Assembly: GCA_004431415.1 (NCBI GenBank)
Contig: QPMI01000192.1
Location: 1-64,000, forward strand
Direction: 5' to 3'
DNA length: 64,000 nt
Origin: Cyanophora paradoxa
Taxonomy: Eukaryota > Glaucocystophyceae > Cyanophorales > Cyanophoraceae
In this document: positions 12,001 to 23,095 of the stretch, piece after piece
Layout: every line of letters starts with the position of its first letter
Position numbering within the stretch: position 1 is the first letter of the stretch
The notes under the pieces: generated by a model
Database searches by the model: none
What the model saw: the letters and a program-made list of their open reading frames with translations, nothing else
Told to the model about the DNA's origin: nothing
Made by a program: the position numbers and the translations under genes

Positions 12001-15000
12001 GCGGGCCTGCTGGCGATCCCGGGGGGGCGCCGCCGCGTCGCCCGCTCCAACTTCACGATCGAGGCGGCCTCGGTCCTCCGCCTCCACGCCGCCCCGCACC
12101 GCATCGGCCCGCCCGCCCGCCCCCCGCCCTTCCTCCCTGTCTTTGCTTTGCTGACCGTTCGCCTTCGTTCGCAGACGTGGACCTGTACCTCTTCCGCCTC
12201 GAGGCGGGCGGCTCAGGCGGGGACGAGGACCACCGGCGGGGCCTTCGGGGCAAGAAGGAGAAGGAGGGCGGGCGGCGCTCGACGTGGTCCCTCGTGGCGG
12301 CCAGCGACGGGGCCTACGGCGCCGAAGCCATCCTCGCCGCCCTCCAGCGTCCGCCTGTCTCCTTCCTTCCTTCCCTTGTCTCCCGTCCGACCCCCGCCCT
12401 GCAGCCGGGACGTACCTGGTGCAGGTGGAGTTCTACCCCTCGGCGTCGGGGTACTACCCGGGCCCGCGCGACCGCGAGGCCGTACCCTTCGAGCTCGCCC
12501 TCGAGCCCGCCGCCGTCTTCGCCGCCCGCCTCCCCGCGTCCGCCCTCCCCCCTCCCTTCCCTTCGAATCCCCCGCCTCGCCCCTCCTCACGCCGCGGGCG
12601 CTCTAGGCCCGGGTGCCAGGACGCGCCGCTGCCGGCACCGGCGCCGGACGGGGCCGGGTACTACAGGCGGGACGACCCCTCGCTGGCCCTCTCGTGGGCC
12701 ACCGTCGCCGCCGCGGGGGCCGGCGGCCTCCTCCGCACCGCCCAGTTCACCCCGGGCGCCCCCTCCCTCCTGCGCGCCCCCGGCCCGGCCCCTCCTCGCC
12801 CCTCCTCCGCCCCTTTCTGATCTTTACCCCTCCCCCGCTGCGCGAAGGTACGTGGCGGTGGGGTACGACTTCGCGGCGGGCGGGGCGGCGCTCTCGCTGA
12901 ACCGGTCGGACGACGGGGGGGCGACGTGGCGCGAGGCGGCGGCGGCGGCGCGCGGGGCCGGCTGGGCCGAGCTGCGTGCCCCGCTCTCCCCGCGCTCCTC
13001 CTACCGCCTCCTCCTCCGCCAGGCACCCCTTCCCCCGCTTCTAGGCCCTCCGCTTCAGACCCGCTGATCGCGCCTCAGGACGCTGCGCCGCTGGGGGCGT
13101 ACCCCCACTGCACGCTGTACTCGGCCCTGGTCGAGGCCCGCGACGCCTCCGCCCCGCGGCCCGCCCGCCCCGGCGGCGGCGGAGGCGGGTCCGGCGGCTC
13201 CGGCGGCGGAGGCTCCTCCGGAGGTGGCACGTCGCCCCCGGCCCCCTGCGACGGATGGGGCGTACCCCTCCCCACCGAGCTCGCCGAGGCCGTGCGTCCC
13301 CGCTCCCCGCCCCGTAACTCCCCCGACGCCCCGCTCAGGACCCGACGGCGCCGCTGGGGGCTGGCCTGGACAGCCGCGGCGCCCTTTCCCTCGCCGGCTC
13401 CCGCTTCCTTCTCCCCGCCCCCGGCGCCGCCGCCGTCCGCCCCGCCCCGCTCCACCTCCCTTTCGCTTCCCCCTCACCCCTCGGGGCGGCGCAGGGCTTC
13501 GCGGTGCCGCTGCGGGGCGGGGGCCAGCACCTCCTCCGCACCTTCGCCCGCTGGCCCGCCTCCGCCCCGGCCCGCCCAGCCCCGCCCCGCCCCTTCTCGC
13601 TCAGTCTAGCTCGCTGATTCGCCGCAGGGCGTGGAGGTGTCGGTGAGGCCGTACGGGGCGGGAGATCCCGGCGCCTACTCCGACAACGACAGTGAGGATG
13701 AGGACGACGACCAGGAGGACGAGGAGGAAGAGGTGTGCCTCGCACTCCGTGAAGCCCTTCGGCGTCTCTAAGGCCCCCGCAGGAGCGGCGGCGGGCGCTG
13801 CGGGGCTGGGTGGCGGGCGCAGGCGGCGGCGGGGCCCCCAACGGGAGCGAGGCCCTGGGGGCCCCCGTCGCCGCCTCCTACGGCCCCGCCTGGCGCTCCG
13901 AGCTCCGCCTCGTACCCGCCTCCGCTTCGCCCCTCCTGGCGCGCGCGCCGCGTACCCCCTTCTTTCCCCCCCCTGATTTCCCCTCTTTGAACTGAGCGGC
14001 GTGGGGCGGCGCAGCTGGAGGTGCGGCGGGGTACGGGCGCCTCGCCCGCCTGCGCCGCGTTCGCCCTCGGGGTCTCTCTGTACCCCCTCGAGACCGCCCT
14101 CCGGAACGCCATCTGTACCCCCTCCGACGCCGCCGCCGGCCCCGCGGCCTGGCGCGCCCTCGCCGACGCCCAGGCGCGGCCCCGTACCCCCCTCCCACTC
14201 CCCCCTCATCTCACCCCGCGGGCAGGTGGGCGCGGACGGGCGGCTGGAGGCGTACGCGGCGGGGGCCGTCCCCCTCGAGTCGGTCCTGGGGGCCGCCGCC
14301 CCGGGCGCCCCGCCCCTCAAGGCGCGCCCCGGCCCCTTGCCCGCCCCCTCCGGCCCTCTGTAACCCCCCCCCCCCCCCCCCCCCCCCCAGATCGCGCTCC
14401 GCCTCGGGCGGGACTCGGCGCTGGACGCCGCCCTCGCCTTCGACCACGCCGGTCCGCCCCCCCGCCCGCCCGCGCCCCCCCCCTCCCCCCCGATTCGGGC
14501 CGGGCGGGCCGGGCCGGGGAGCAGGGGCCTTCTTCTCGCTGGAGGTCCTCCGCGGGCCCCGCGGCGGCCGCCAGGTCCGCCCCCCGCCCCGCCCCCCCGG
14601 GCCCCCGCCCCCCTTCCTCGCGGCCTTCAGCGTACCCCCCGCCCCCACAGGTCTCCGTCGCCAAGTCCGAAGGGACTCCGCACGCCTCCGCCGCCCCCAT
14701 CTCCTTCACTCAGGTACCCCTAATCCGCTCCCGAGGGGTACGCGCTCCTTTTGAGCCGCTTCCCGCACCGCCCCCGCAGGAGCTGCACGGGACCCTTCCC
14801 GCCGGTGACTACGTTCTCTCGTTCCGCGCCGACCTGATCGCACTCCGGGTACCCCTTTTCAGTTCCGAAAATAGCCGCTGGATTCATGACGGACGGGGGT
14901 AACGCAGGCGCTGGCGCGGGCGGCGGGGTTCGGGCCGCCCTCCGCGGGCCCCGCCCTCTGCCTCCCGTTCGTTTGGTCCCTCCGCGTCGCGCCCGTACCC

Positions 15001-17051
15001 CCCGCCGGCTCGTCCGCCCCTCCCGCCGCCATCCGCGCCGTCACCCCCCCGGGCGCTCTCCAAGTCCGTACCCTGCCCATCCTGCTCTACTGTACCCCCA
15101 CGCGCTCATTCCCCCCTTGCGCAGCTGAACGCCGCGCGGCCGCTCCGCCTGCGGGTGACCTTCACATCCGCCCCCTGGAACGCAACGGGGCCGTACCCCG
15201 CCGGCCCGGCCGCCGAGCCGCAGCGTGGCCGGGCCCTCTCCCTCGTCGGTTCCGGCCAGCCGCCCGTGTACCCCTCCCGCGCCGCCGCCTGGAGCTCGGA
15301 CCCCCTCACCTGGGTACTGGACTTCCCGCCGGCCTCCCTCGCCCCCGGGGTGGCCTACTCCCTCGCCGCCGATCCCGACCTCCTCCGCGTGCGTCTGTAC
15401 CCCTATCGTCTCCAGCGGTCGGCGGCCTCACTGTACCCCCGCAGGCCGCGGACGGTTCGGCGATCATACCCCCCAAGGCGGAGTACCGCGTTCTGGACGG
15501 TAGCTGCGGGGGGCCCGCCCGCGGCAAGTACAACGACCGCGAGGGGTACTGCTCCTGCAGGCGCGCCGCCCCCGTCCCGTCTACCCCCCGCCCCGTCCAA
15601 AACTAAGCTTGGCGGGGCAGCGAGGGCCACGCGGGGCCGGACTGCGGCGCGTGTGACGTCGGATACGGGCCGGGGCCCGACCCGCGCGGGCCCTGCGCCC
15701 GCCTCGGGCCGGCTCGCCCGACACCCCTGCCCGCCCCGGCGCGCCCCGCCCGCCGCTTCTGCACCCGCGACAGGCGCGGCGGCTCCTTTCCCGCCTCTGA
15801 TCATGACCCGCCCGACTGAGCCGCCGCCGACGCAGCTGCTCGGGCCACGGCCGCTGCGACGACTCGTCTGGCGCCCCTAAGTGCCCGATTCCGGTTTTCC
15901 GCCCCCTTCCGCCTCGCTCACAGGGACCGGGCAGGTGCGACTGCTTCGCGGCCTTCACCGGCCCGCGCTGCGACCGCTGCGCCGAGGGGTTCCTCCGGTA
16001 CCCCGCCTGCGAGAAGGCGCGTACTCCCTTCCCCCCGGGCGCCGGCCCCATCCTTTCTTCCTTCCTCCGCGCGGGCCGAGCCGCTCAGTGGTCGCCTGCG
16101 CAGGCGGCGGCGTGCCCGGGCCCGTGCGAGCACGGCCGCTGCGACGCCGCCACCGGCCGGTGCGCCTTTCCCAGACGGGTTGGCGGGGCGGGGCGGGCAC
16201 GAGGCGGGCCGGGGCCGGGGGCAGGTGCGTGTGCGAGGTGAACTGGGCGGCGACCGGTGCGAACGCTGCGCCGACGGCTTCGAGGGGCCCGCCTGCACCT
16301 TTGCCGGCGCGGGGGCCGCCCGCCCGCCCCGGCCCCGGCGCCGGGCCCGGCCCCGGCCCGGCCCGGGCCCCGCCCGGCCCCGCCGCCGCCCGCGGCCGCC
16401 TGGCGATCACGGTGCGCCGCCTTTCCCTTCGCATCTTTTCCTTTGCTGACCCGACCGGACCCGAAGCTCGGCGTGGGCGGGGCGCTGCTGGCGGCGGGCG
16501 GCGCCGTGGCGTTTGTTCTGCGGCGGCGGGCGGCAGCGGTGGCGGGGCCGCCCGGCCGCCGCGGGCGGGCCGGCTCCCGCAGGAGGGCTGGTACGGGTAC
16601 GCGCCGCTGCGGGCGGCCGACGGGACGAGGACGACGATGGCGGGTCCGAGGACGGCGGTGGGGGCGGCGGCGGGGCGCGGCTGCTGTCGGCGGCTCCGGC
16701 GGGGCGCCCCGCGGCGGTGCCGGCCCGAGCTCGAGCCTGCTGGAGGACGAGGACGAGGAGCGGCCGCTGCGCGCCCCGCCCGCGCCGTCCGATTCGCCGA
16801 CGAGGCCCCGCGGCCGGCCCCGGCCCCGGCGCCCGGGGCCCGGCCCGGGCCCGCCCCTGCCCCCGCCCCGCCCTCGCCCCGCGGGGCGCCCCGCGGGCCG
16901 CCGCGGCCGCCCCTCTCTGGACTTCTTCCCCTCCTGGAGGCCCTCCGCCCCCCGACCTGCCCGCCCCCTCCGCCGGCGCCGGGCCCCGCCCGCCCTCGCC
17001 GCCGCCCCCGGGGGCCCGCTCGGGCGACTCCCACCCCCTCCTGGACTAGAT
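1..17051 (+). CDS. Giant repeat-rich cell-surface protein with laminin-type EGF arrays and C-terminal membrane span (5' partial)
   Basis: Dozens of short exons encode recurring units with the pattern G-x-Y-x-L-x-V-Y followed by P-x-C-x-P-F-x-L-x-L-x-V-x-P, clear near 1275-1380, 4583-4660, 7798-7890, 8640-8760, 10715-10840, 11712-11800 and 12405-12510. They alternate with stretches ending D-x-D-x-x-L (about 1583, 6400, 10420, 12175). This resembles pre-peptidase C-terminal (PPC)-type beta-sandwiches, which is inference. Two laminin-EGF arrays sit at 5.4-5.9 kb and 15.5-16.3 kb. A hydrophobic span at about 16470-16530 is followed by Arg-rich and then Asp/Glu/Gly-rich sequence. The most plausible end is SGDSHPLLD and the stop at 17049-17051. 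The start is outside the window. Introns are roughly 40-90 nt and end in CAG. Likely an adhesin-like type I membrane protein. It could be two adjacent genes split after the first EGF array; exon joins are provisional, and the reading frame in the tail is uncertain. Confidence 0.6.
5400..5940 (+). other. Laminin-type EGF array 1 (two modules)
   Basis: Cysteine-rich exons read CDCSGHGACHLEG (from about 5425), then CECEAHYEGDECERCAQGF (about 5527-5583), then CGAGSCSGHGACDDARG (about 5670-5720), then CDCGEGYMSVGGGQCNACAP (about 5788-5850). This is the C-x-C-x-G-H-G-x-C / C-x-C-x-G-x-C-x-x-C-x-x-G spacing of laminin EGF-like domains. Each module is split by a short intron after the GHGxC half. Confidence 0.75.
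9884..9998 (+). repeat. 23-bp minisatellite, five tandem copies
   Basis: Units starting GAACACAAAGCTTAGTCTCT begin at 9884, 9907, 9930, 9953 and 9976. The last two differ by single bases. The array is A/T-richer than its surroundings and lies in a noncoding stretch (about 9865-10130) of the giant gene, probably within an enlarged intron. Confidence 0.9.
14364..14388 (+). repeat. Homopolymer C25 forming an intron 3' end
   Basis: An uninterrupted run of 25 C is followed directly by AG and coding sequence (IALRLGRDSALDAALAF). It is the extreme form of the C-only pyrimidine tract used before acceptors in this gene. A shorter run of about 20 C lies near 11427-11446. Slippage here could cause assembly errors. 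Confidence 0.85.
15480..16320 (+). other. Laminin-type EGF array 2 next to the membrane span
   Basis: Exons read YNDREGYCSC (about 15530-15556), EGHAGPDCGACDVGYG (about 15620-15670), CSGHGRCDDSSGAPKCP (about 15837-15888), CDCFAAFTGPRCDRCAEGF (about 15937-15994), CPGPCEHGRCDAATGR (about 16113-16160) and CVCEV...GDRCERCADGFEGPAC (about 16224-16300). The last module is complete only if one base is added near 16241-16250, so there is an indel or a sequence error there. A hydrophobic segment LGVGGALLAAGGAVAFVL then RRR follows at about 16470-16535. Confidence 0.72.
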
Positions 17052-18249
17052 CAGCAAAGGCCGCTCCCCTAATTCAGAGGCGTCAGAGGCTGCGCCCCGC
17101 ATGCCCATGTCATATGCGCAGACTATTTCTGTAAATTCTATTCACTATCAAGCTAGCGATCGCGAGGGAGAGCTAGTACTAGTGCTCAGAGAGGCTCACA
17201 TGTACAGAGGTGGCTCTAGATCTAGATCTGAGCTCAATTGCAAGAGGCTCTGGTCGTGACTCGTGAGGGGGAGTTTCGCATGCACGTGCACGCTGGACTT
17301 GTGGCTCCGAGCCCTAGGGGGGACTGGGCTCTCACAGAGGAGCTAGCTCGGAGCTAGCTCGGAGCCTCTTGAGTCAACTTGCCAAGTTGGCAATAGTCAA
17401 AGCTTCGAAGTTTCGAGCTCTAGATCTCTCTGCGCATCATGGCATGCGCATGCACGCTGGACTTGCGGCTTCGAGCCCTAGGCCGGGCACGCTGGAGTCA
17501 ACTTGGCAAGAGGCTCTGATCGTACCACGGTGAGGGGAGCTGCAAAGTGTCGATCTCTCTCAGAGTCTGCGCATGCGTAGGCGGCCGGGCCACCGAGCAA
17601 GCGCGCGGCGTAATTAATGCTAGCGCTTGCCCCATTGGTTACAGCTATAGATCCTAAATATATCTAGATCTAGGAGAGATACCTCTGGTATATGCACCAC
17701 CCTCGCGAATTCCGCATTAATCCACTTTTTCGACCTGATCATCATATCATATGATCATGATCATGATGGCAGTCACACGAGCTTCGAGCTTCTTTATTGC
17801 ACAGGCCTTCGTACAGATCAAGCAACTGCGGCACGCGAACCGCAACTCGTGGCCCACATCGTGTGCACTTTAAGAGGTCGCGCGCTCTCGTGACCCTTCA
17901 AGATTCGCCAGATTCGAGGGGGTTACAGCATTGTTGGTTTAAGCTCCAAACTTTCGCAGGCTTTCGCGGCGGCGGGGGACCGCAGCCGGCCACCGGGCAA
18001 GCGCGCGGCGCGTATACGCAACACGTACAACGCACCAAGATGGCCGTCGTGCGTCGCCGAGCCCGCCGCGTGTCGATTCAGGGCTTGCGGTCCGCGTTGC
18101 TGATTGTTTGCGCGCGGCCGGGGCGGCGGCGATGCTCGCAGTACGCGGTGCGCGTTCGGATGCGAGAGCGCTAGCGCCGCGCGTGATCGGCGTCGCCGCT
18201 GAGCCGCGAGCGCGATCGATCAATTTTCGCGAAATCGATTCGGCCGCAG
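17052..18249. other. Intergenic region with short dispersed repeats and palindromes
   Basis: No convincing gene. A block beginning GCACGCTGGACTTG and ending GAGCCCTAGG occurs twice (about 17288-17319 and 17450-17481). GAGTCAACTTG recurs near 17371 and 17493. A segment containing CAAGCGCGCGGCG recurs near 17597 and 17998. AT-rich palindromes (TCTAGATC, TGATCATGATCA) cluster at 17210-17230 and 17735-17770. The 3' part presumably contains the promoter and 5' UTR of the phosphate transporter. Confidence 0.6.
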
Positions 18250-21200
18250 ATGCCCGGCGACTACACGGTCGTCTTCGCTGTGGCCCTCGTCCTCGCGTTT
18301 CTAGACGCATACGGGATCGTGCGCGAGCCTCAGATAGATCGCCCGCGCCAGCCGGCCGCGGGGCCGATATTTTTGCGCTGACGTCGGGCGCCGCAGGGCG
18401 CGAACGACGTCGGTCAGTGCTGATTCGATTATCCGCAAGTGGACCACGCGCATCGCTGCTAACGTTTCGCTCTGCCGGGCTGCACTCGCGTTTCCGATCG
18501 GTTTTGCGCCTGCAGCAAACAACTTCGGTGCGCCCGCCCAGTTTTCGCGCTCTAAATCCCGATTTCGCACTAATTCATGCTTTGAATTCATCTGCACGCA
18601 GCAAACGCTGTCGGCGCGGTAAGTGCGAAATCAGATTTGATGGGTTTGAGTACTAATTCCAGTCCGGATCCACAGAGAACCATCACTCTTCGCAACGCCT
18701 GCATCCTCGGTGCGATTTGAATTCGATACGGAGGCGCCCGATTTCGATGCTGCCCGCGGCGCGCGCGCGGCTTATAATTATGTATAATTACTTGAACTCT
18801 CAGCGTCCTTTGCCGAATTTCTCGGAGCGCTCCTGCTCGGCAAGACCACCGGCGAGACGATCCGCGGCGGGCTTATGTGAGTGGAAACTGCTCGACCCCA
18901 TGCCATATATGCGCGCTGCAGCTAGAATATTAATCTCCATCAGCCGCCGCTTTAATTTACTGAAGCCTTCTGCTCGCGATCGCGCGCGCGCAGCAAGGTG
19001 TCGCGCTTCGCGGACCACCCGAGCCTGCTCATGCTAGCCATGCAGTGCGCCCTCATCGGCTCCTCCAGCTTCATCCTCACCGCCACCCACTTCGGAATGG
19101 CAGGTGACTTCAAATTTCCGCGCGCATCGCAAAATTTAAGTTAATCGAGCAATAATCGCGGTCGCGCCCAGCGCAAAATTTTAATCGAGCAATGTATAAT
19201 TATAAGTGAACCGGCGCGCAGTGTCCACCACGCACGCCATCGTCGGGGCGGTCATCGGGACGTCGATCGCTGCCTTCGGGGGAGAGGCCGTCAACTGGAA
19301 CTGGGAGAACAAGGGCGTCGCCCAAATCGTGCGCCCACTCCAGTGTCGAGTCGCTGTTCCAATTCGTGTTCGGATTTGGTTAATTACATAACTTTCCGCG
19401 CAGATTGCGTCCTGGTTCATCTCGCCCGCGCTCGCGGTTCGTCTATTAAAATATTGGCAAATTAAGTCGCCGAAAGTACTAGTCTCTTCGAGCTCATTAA
19501 GCTTCTCGCCAATTTTTGTCGATCGCCGAAAGTCTCTTCGAGTTAAATCGCCGAAAGTCTCTTCGAGTTCCTTAACTTCCCGTCATTATTTATCTTTCGT
19601 GCTCTCATCTGCAGCTGCGCAGGCGGCCCTGGCGGCCGTCCTATTCCTCCTGACCAAGTACCTCGTCCTGCGCCGCAAAAACTCGTTCCGCTGGGGGCTC
19701 GTCGAGGTCCCCGTCTTCTTCGCCTTCGCCCTCTTCATCAGTGCGCCATAAATGCTCCTAAGCTAAGCTCCTAATTCTAAGCTTGATCTAATAAAAATGA
19801 CTTGCAACTTATAAGCTCTTAATCTAATCCATCCATCATTACCTCCGGCTGGGCTCCATCCGAGGTGTTATTTACTCCGCCCTGTCCCGCTCTGCAGACA
19901 CGTACCTCGTCACGACGAAGGGCATGCCGAAGATGGACCTCGTCGGCAGCGGCCAGTTCACGGAAGCCGAGCTCGTGGGCATCTCGTGGGCCGTCGGCAT
20001 CGGCGCCTCCGCCATCTTGAGCACGATCATCATCTTTTGGGCGAAGCACACGCTCGACAAGAAGTACGTCAAGAACGAGGAGGGCCGGCACGTCCTCTCG
20101 CCCGAGTACATCGCGCGGGTCGAGGAGGCGGCGGCCAAGGCGCGCGCCGCCAAGCTCAGCAAGCTCAAGGCCTCCCCGCCCCCGGTCGCCGTCGCCGTGG
20201 GCTCGAGCTCGCCTTCGCCCCCGAGTTCCGCGCCCGGATCCGCATCCAGCACTTCTTCGAATTCCGAGCAGTTCCAGCTGCAGCACGCGGCGTCGAACGC
20301 GTACGCGATACCGCGGACGCCGAGCTCCGTCTCTGCCTCGACGGGCATCGGCAGCCACGGGGAGCCGGCGCCGGCGCAATACCTCGTGCAAGGGACGCCG
20401 ACGCCGGTGCACTCTGTGTATCGGTATCGCGTTCAAGACGGGGCCGTCGTCGTCGACGCCCCCGATCCGGAGATCGCTTCGGAGCCGGAGCCAGCGGCTG
20501 TGCTCGGGGGCGCTGCCGTTGTCGGCGCCGACGAGGAGTCGAGGCCGGCTGATCGCGAGTCCAAGAGATCGATCTTCAAGGGCTACCTGGTGACCTAAAT
20601 TATATCTATAGTTGTTTACTTAAGCTTTGCGCTCCGCTAGCGCTTTCTGTTTGAACTCACATGCGCATGCCTCTCGATCGTCAACTTGACACGTTTCCAG
20701 TCAGAGTCCTTCGCCAAAGCAAAGAAGGTGCCGGCTCGCAAGCCTTTATATTCGATTGTGCAAACAGTATCTTAAGATCTATACGTGCCAAGCTAAGCTG
20801 AGATCGAGCTCCGGCTCCGGCGCAGGCGGCGATGCACGGAGTGCGGAAGGACGTGGTGTCGGTGACGGGCGACGCGCGGCTCGAGGCGATGCACGAGGCC
20901 GGCGAGGACTTCGACCCCAAGACCGAGGACCTCTTCAAGTTCCTCCAGGTGAATTACAATTGCAACGAACTTATTAGTAAATTGAACATACAAGCGTGCT
21001 CGGGCCTTTGCGCTCATTTAGATCTTTTCATATTTGGCTTGCGGATTTCTAAAGCTTGTTACATCCTTGCTGGCAGCGGCGTTTACCTTGTCTACTAATT
21101 GTGAAACATGAATCGCAGGTCGTGTCGAGCACGATGAACAGTTTCGCGCACGGCTCGAACGACGTGGCGAACGCCATTGGGCCCCTCGCCACCGTCTACG

Positions 21201-22158
21201 CCATCTGGAAGGTCCGGATCCGCTTCTGCTAGGTTTACAGGGACGGCGACGGCGCCCGCCCGCGCCCGCCCGCGCTCTCTCCACTGGCCAGTACCAGTAC
21301 TAGTGCTCTCCACTGCCCCTCTCATGATCACCTCGCATCTCGGCAGGAGGGCTCCAACTACATGTGCGACGGCGCCCGCGACGGCCGCTGCTGGGCCCTC
21401 GCCAAGCCCGCGTCCGACATCGGTGCTTCTTTCACGCCGTCGTTCTGCAATACGTCCGCATGATGTTCACATTTTGATTTCGGGCAGAAATCTGGATCCT
21501 GGCGTTCGGAGGCGGGGGCATCGTGATCGGGCTCTGGACGTACGGCTACAAGATCATGCGGGCCCTGGGGAACCACCTGACGAAGCTCTCGCCCTCGCGC
21601 GGCTTCTGCATCGAGCTGGGCGCCGCCGTCACGGTCGTCTTCGCCTCCTCGCAGGGCTGGCCCATCTCCACGACGCACTGCGCCGTCGGCGCCACGACCG
21701 GCGTCGGCACCGTCGCCGCGCGCTCGCTCCGAAGCGCCGGCCGCACCGTCAACTGGCGCCTCTTCGGCAAGACCTTCTTCGGCTGGGTCATCACCCTGCC
21801 CTGCGCCGGCCTGGTCGCAGGCCTCGCGTGCGTCCGCCCCGCATTCAAGATATGCTTAAGCTTTCCAGAAGCTAAATTTTCCGCGTATGATTTATATATG
21901 CGATAAGCTTTCAAATTCGAGGACACGTTGAAATTAAACTGTGCGCCTCGCGATTGCAGCTTCGCGTACATCGCCTACACCCCGGCGGCCTGGGCGACGA
22001 ACCAGCTGGGCGTTTCTTTCTTCCCGAACACGGACGTCAACGTGCGCACCCGACCTCGATTACTATTCTTCCCAATCGACGAAATCTGTGATTTGTTCAC
22101 CTGCCGACCTGATTTTAATTTCGGTCGGATTTCGTCTCAGTGGGGGGCGACATCGTAG
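18250..22158 (+). CDS. PiT/PHO4-family inorganic phosphate transporter (SLC20-like), 17 exons
   Basis: Inferred exons: 18250-18318, 18397-18412, 18516-18527, 18602-18618, 18676-18709, 18804-18876, 18994-19103, 19222-19328, 19404-19436, 19623-19740, 19898-20589, 20826-20948, 21119-21211, 21347-21422, 21488-21827, 21960-22041, 22141-22158. The product starts MPGDYTVVFAVALVLAFLDA and carries both PHO4 signature halves: GIGANDVANNFANAVGA, later HGSNDVANAIGP, each followed by an S-T-T-H motif (VSTTHAIVGA and PISTTHCAVGA). A long hydrophilic central loop encoded by exon 11 (Ser/Pro/Ala-rich) separates the halves, as usual for this family, which imports phosphate with Na+ (or H+). It probably acts in the plasma membrane or another membrane; no targeting peptide is evident. 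The stop is TAG after WGATS. Family assignment is firm, substrate cation is not. Confidence 0.93.
19466..19569 (+). repeat. Three copies of a CGCCGAAAGTCTCTTCGAG-type repeat in a PiT intron
   Basis: Copies lie at about 19467-19492 (interrupted by a few bases), 19524-19544 and 19548-19569, inside the intron between exons 9 and 10 of the phosphate transporter. The last two are nearly identical tandem units. Confidence 0.75.
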
Positions 22159-23095
22159 TGAGCATGTGCCGAGTTCGTCTGCAGTGATCGATATCTTATT
22201 AGCCTGAACGTTATCTCGTTAGAGAACCCCTCAGCCTAGCGCACAGCCTCGCAAATGGTGCTCGACTCGGCAAGCGCCGTAATTGATGTAATTCCCCCGT
22301 CTGGAAATTGAAGCTTAAGCCTGCGAAAGCTTTTCATGGCCATGTTCCAGTCAGCACATAACCGACCAGTGGCTCGCAATCGATTTCAGCACATTGCAAA
22401 TTCAGCACAACGAACGCGAGCTCGAGTCACGCTCGATCGCGAGTGCAAGTGTCAGGAGCAGTTTAAGTATGATCCGGTAAGCGACACAAGCGGAGGCTGA
22501 CTTTACTAAGTAGATCCGGTAAGCGACACAAGCGGAGGCTGACTTTACTAAGTTATACCGCGACTGATCATGAGAGCCTTGCAATTGGATGGCACTTTTG
22601 AATGCGTCGTTTATAACGTTGACGTTATCGGACCCGGATTGATCATGAGCGGAAATTAAAAATGGACCAGCTGTAGGATATCACTAGTACTGAGCTACTA
22701 TCCGATGATATCGATCTTCGACGATATGTGCTAACAGCGCTAGCAGTGGAATTGATTGAAGATATAGAGAGCGAAGCAAGCAGACGACTGAATATATCCA
22801 CATGTACAAGAGCTAGGGGGAGAAATATACGTATACATATAAACGAACAGCGTTGTTGGGGATAAGAACAAGATTCGGGCTGTTATATCACTGTCATGAT
22901 TACTATTATTAGGTTGAAGACTGTAATGCTGAATGTAGAAGCTGAAGGCAGAGATGGTAATAAAGATCGTCGACGATCGCCCGACTGAATATGTCTACGG
23001 GCGGAAAAGGAGAGGCACATTCAATTGCAAACAGGCCAGCGACGGCGACCATGGCCAGATGTAGAATACATATAAATGAACAGCGTCGATCGGGA
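22159..23095. other. Convergent intergenic region
   Basis: This region separates the 3' ends of the phosphate transporter (+) and the ferric reductase (-). It is AT-richer than the coding DNA, with GATC and CATG palindromes and one tandem duplication (annotated separately). I see no ORF with family resemblance. Confidence 0.6.
22471..22553 (+). repeat. 42-bp tandem duplication
   Basis: A unit starting GATCCGGTAAGCGACACAAG begins at 22471 and again at 22513; the copies are identical for about 40 bases. Confidence 0.9.
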
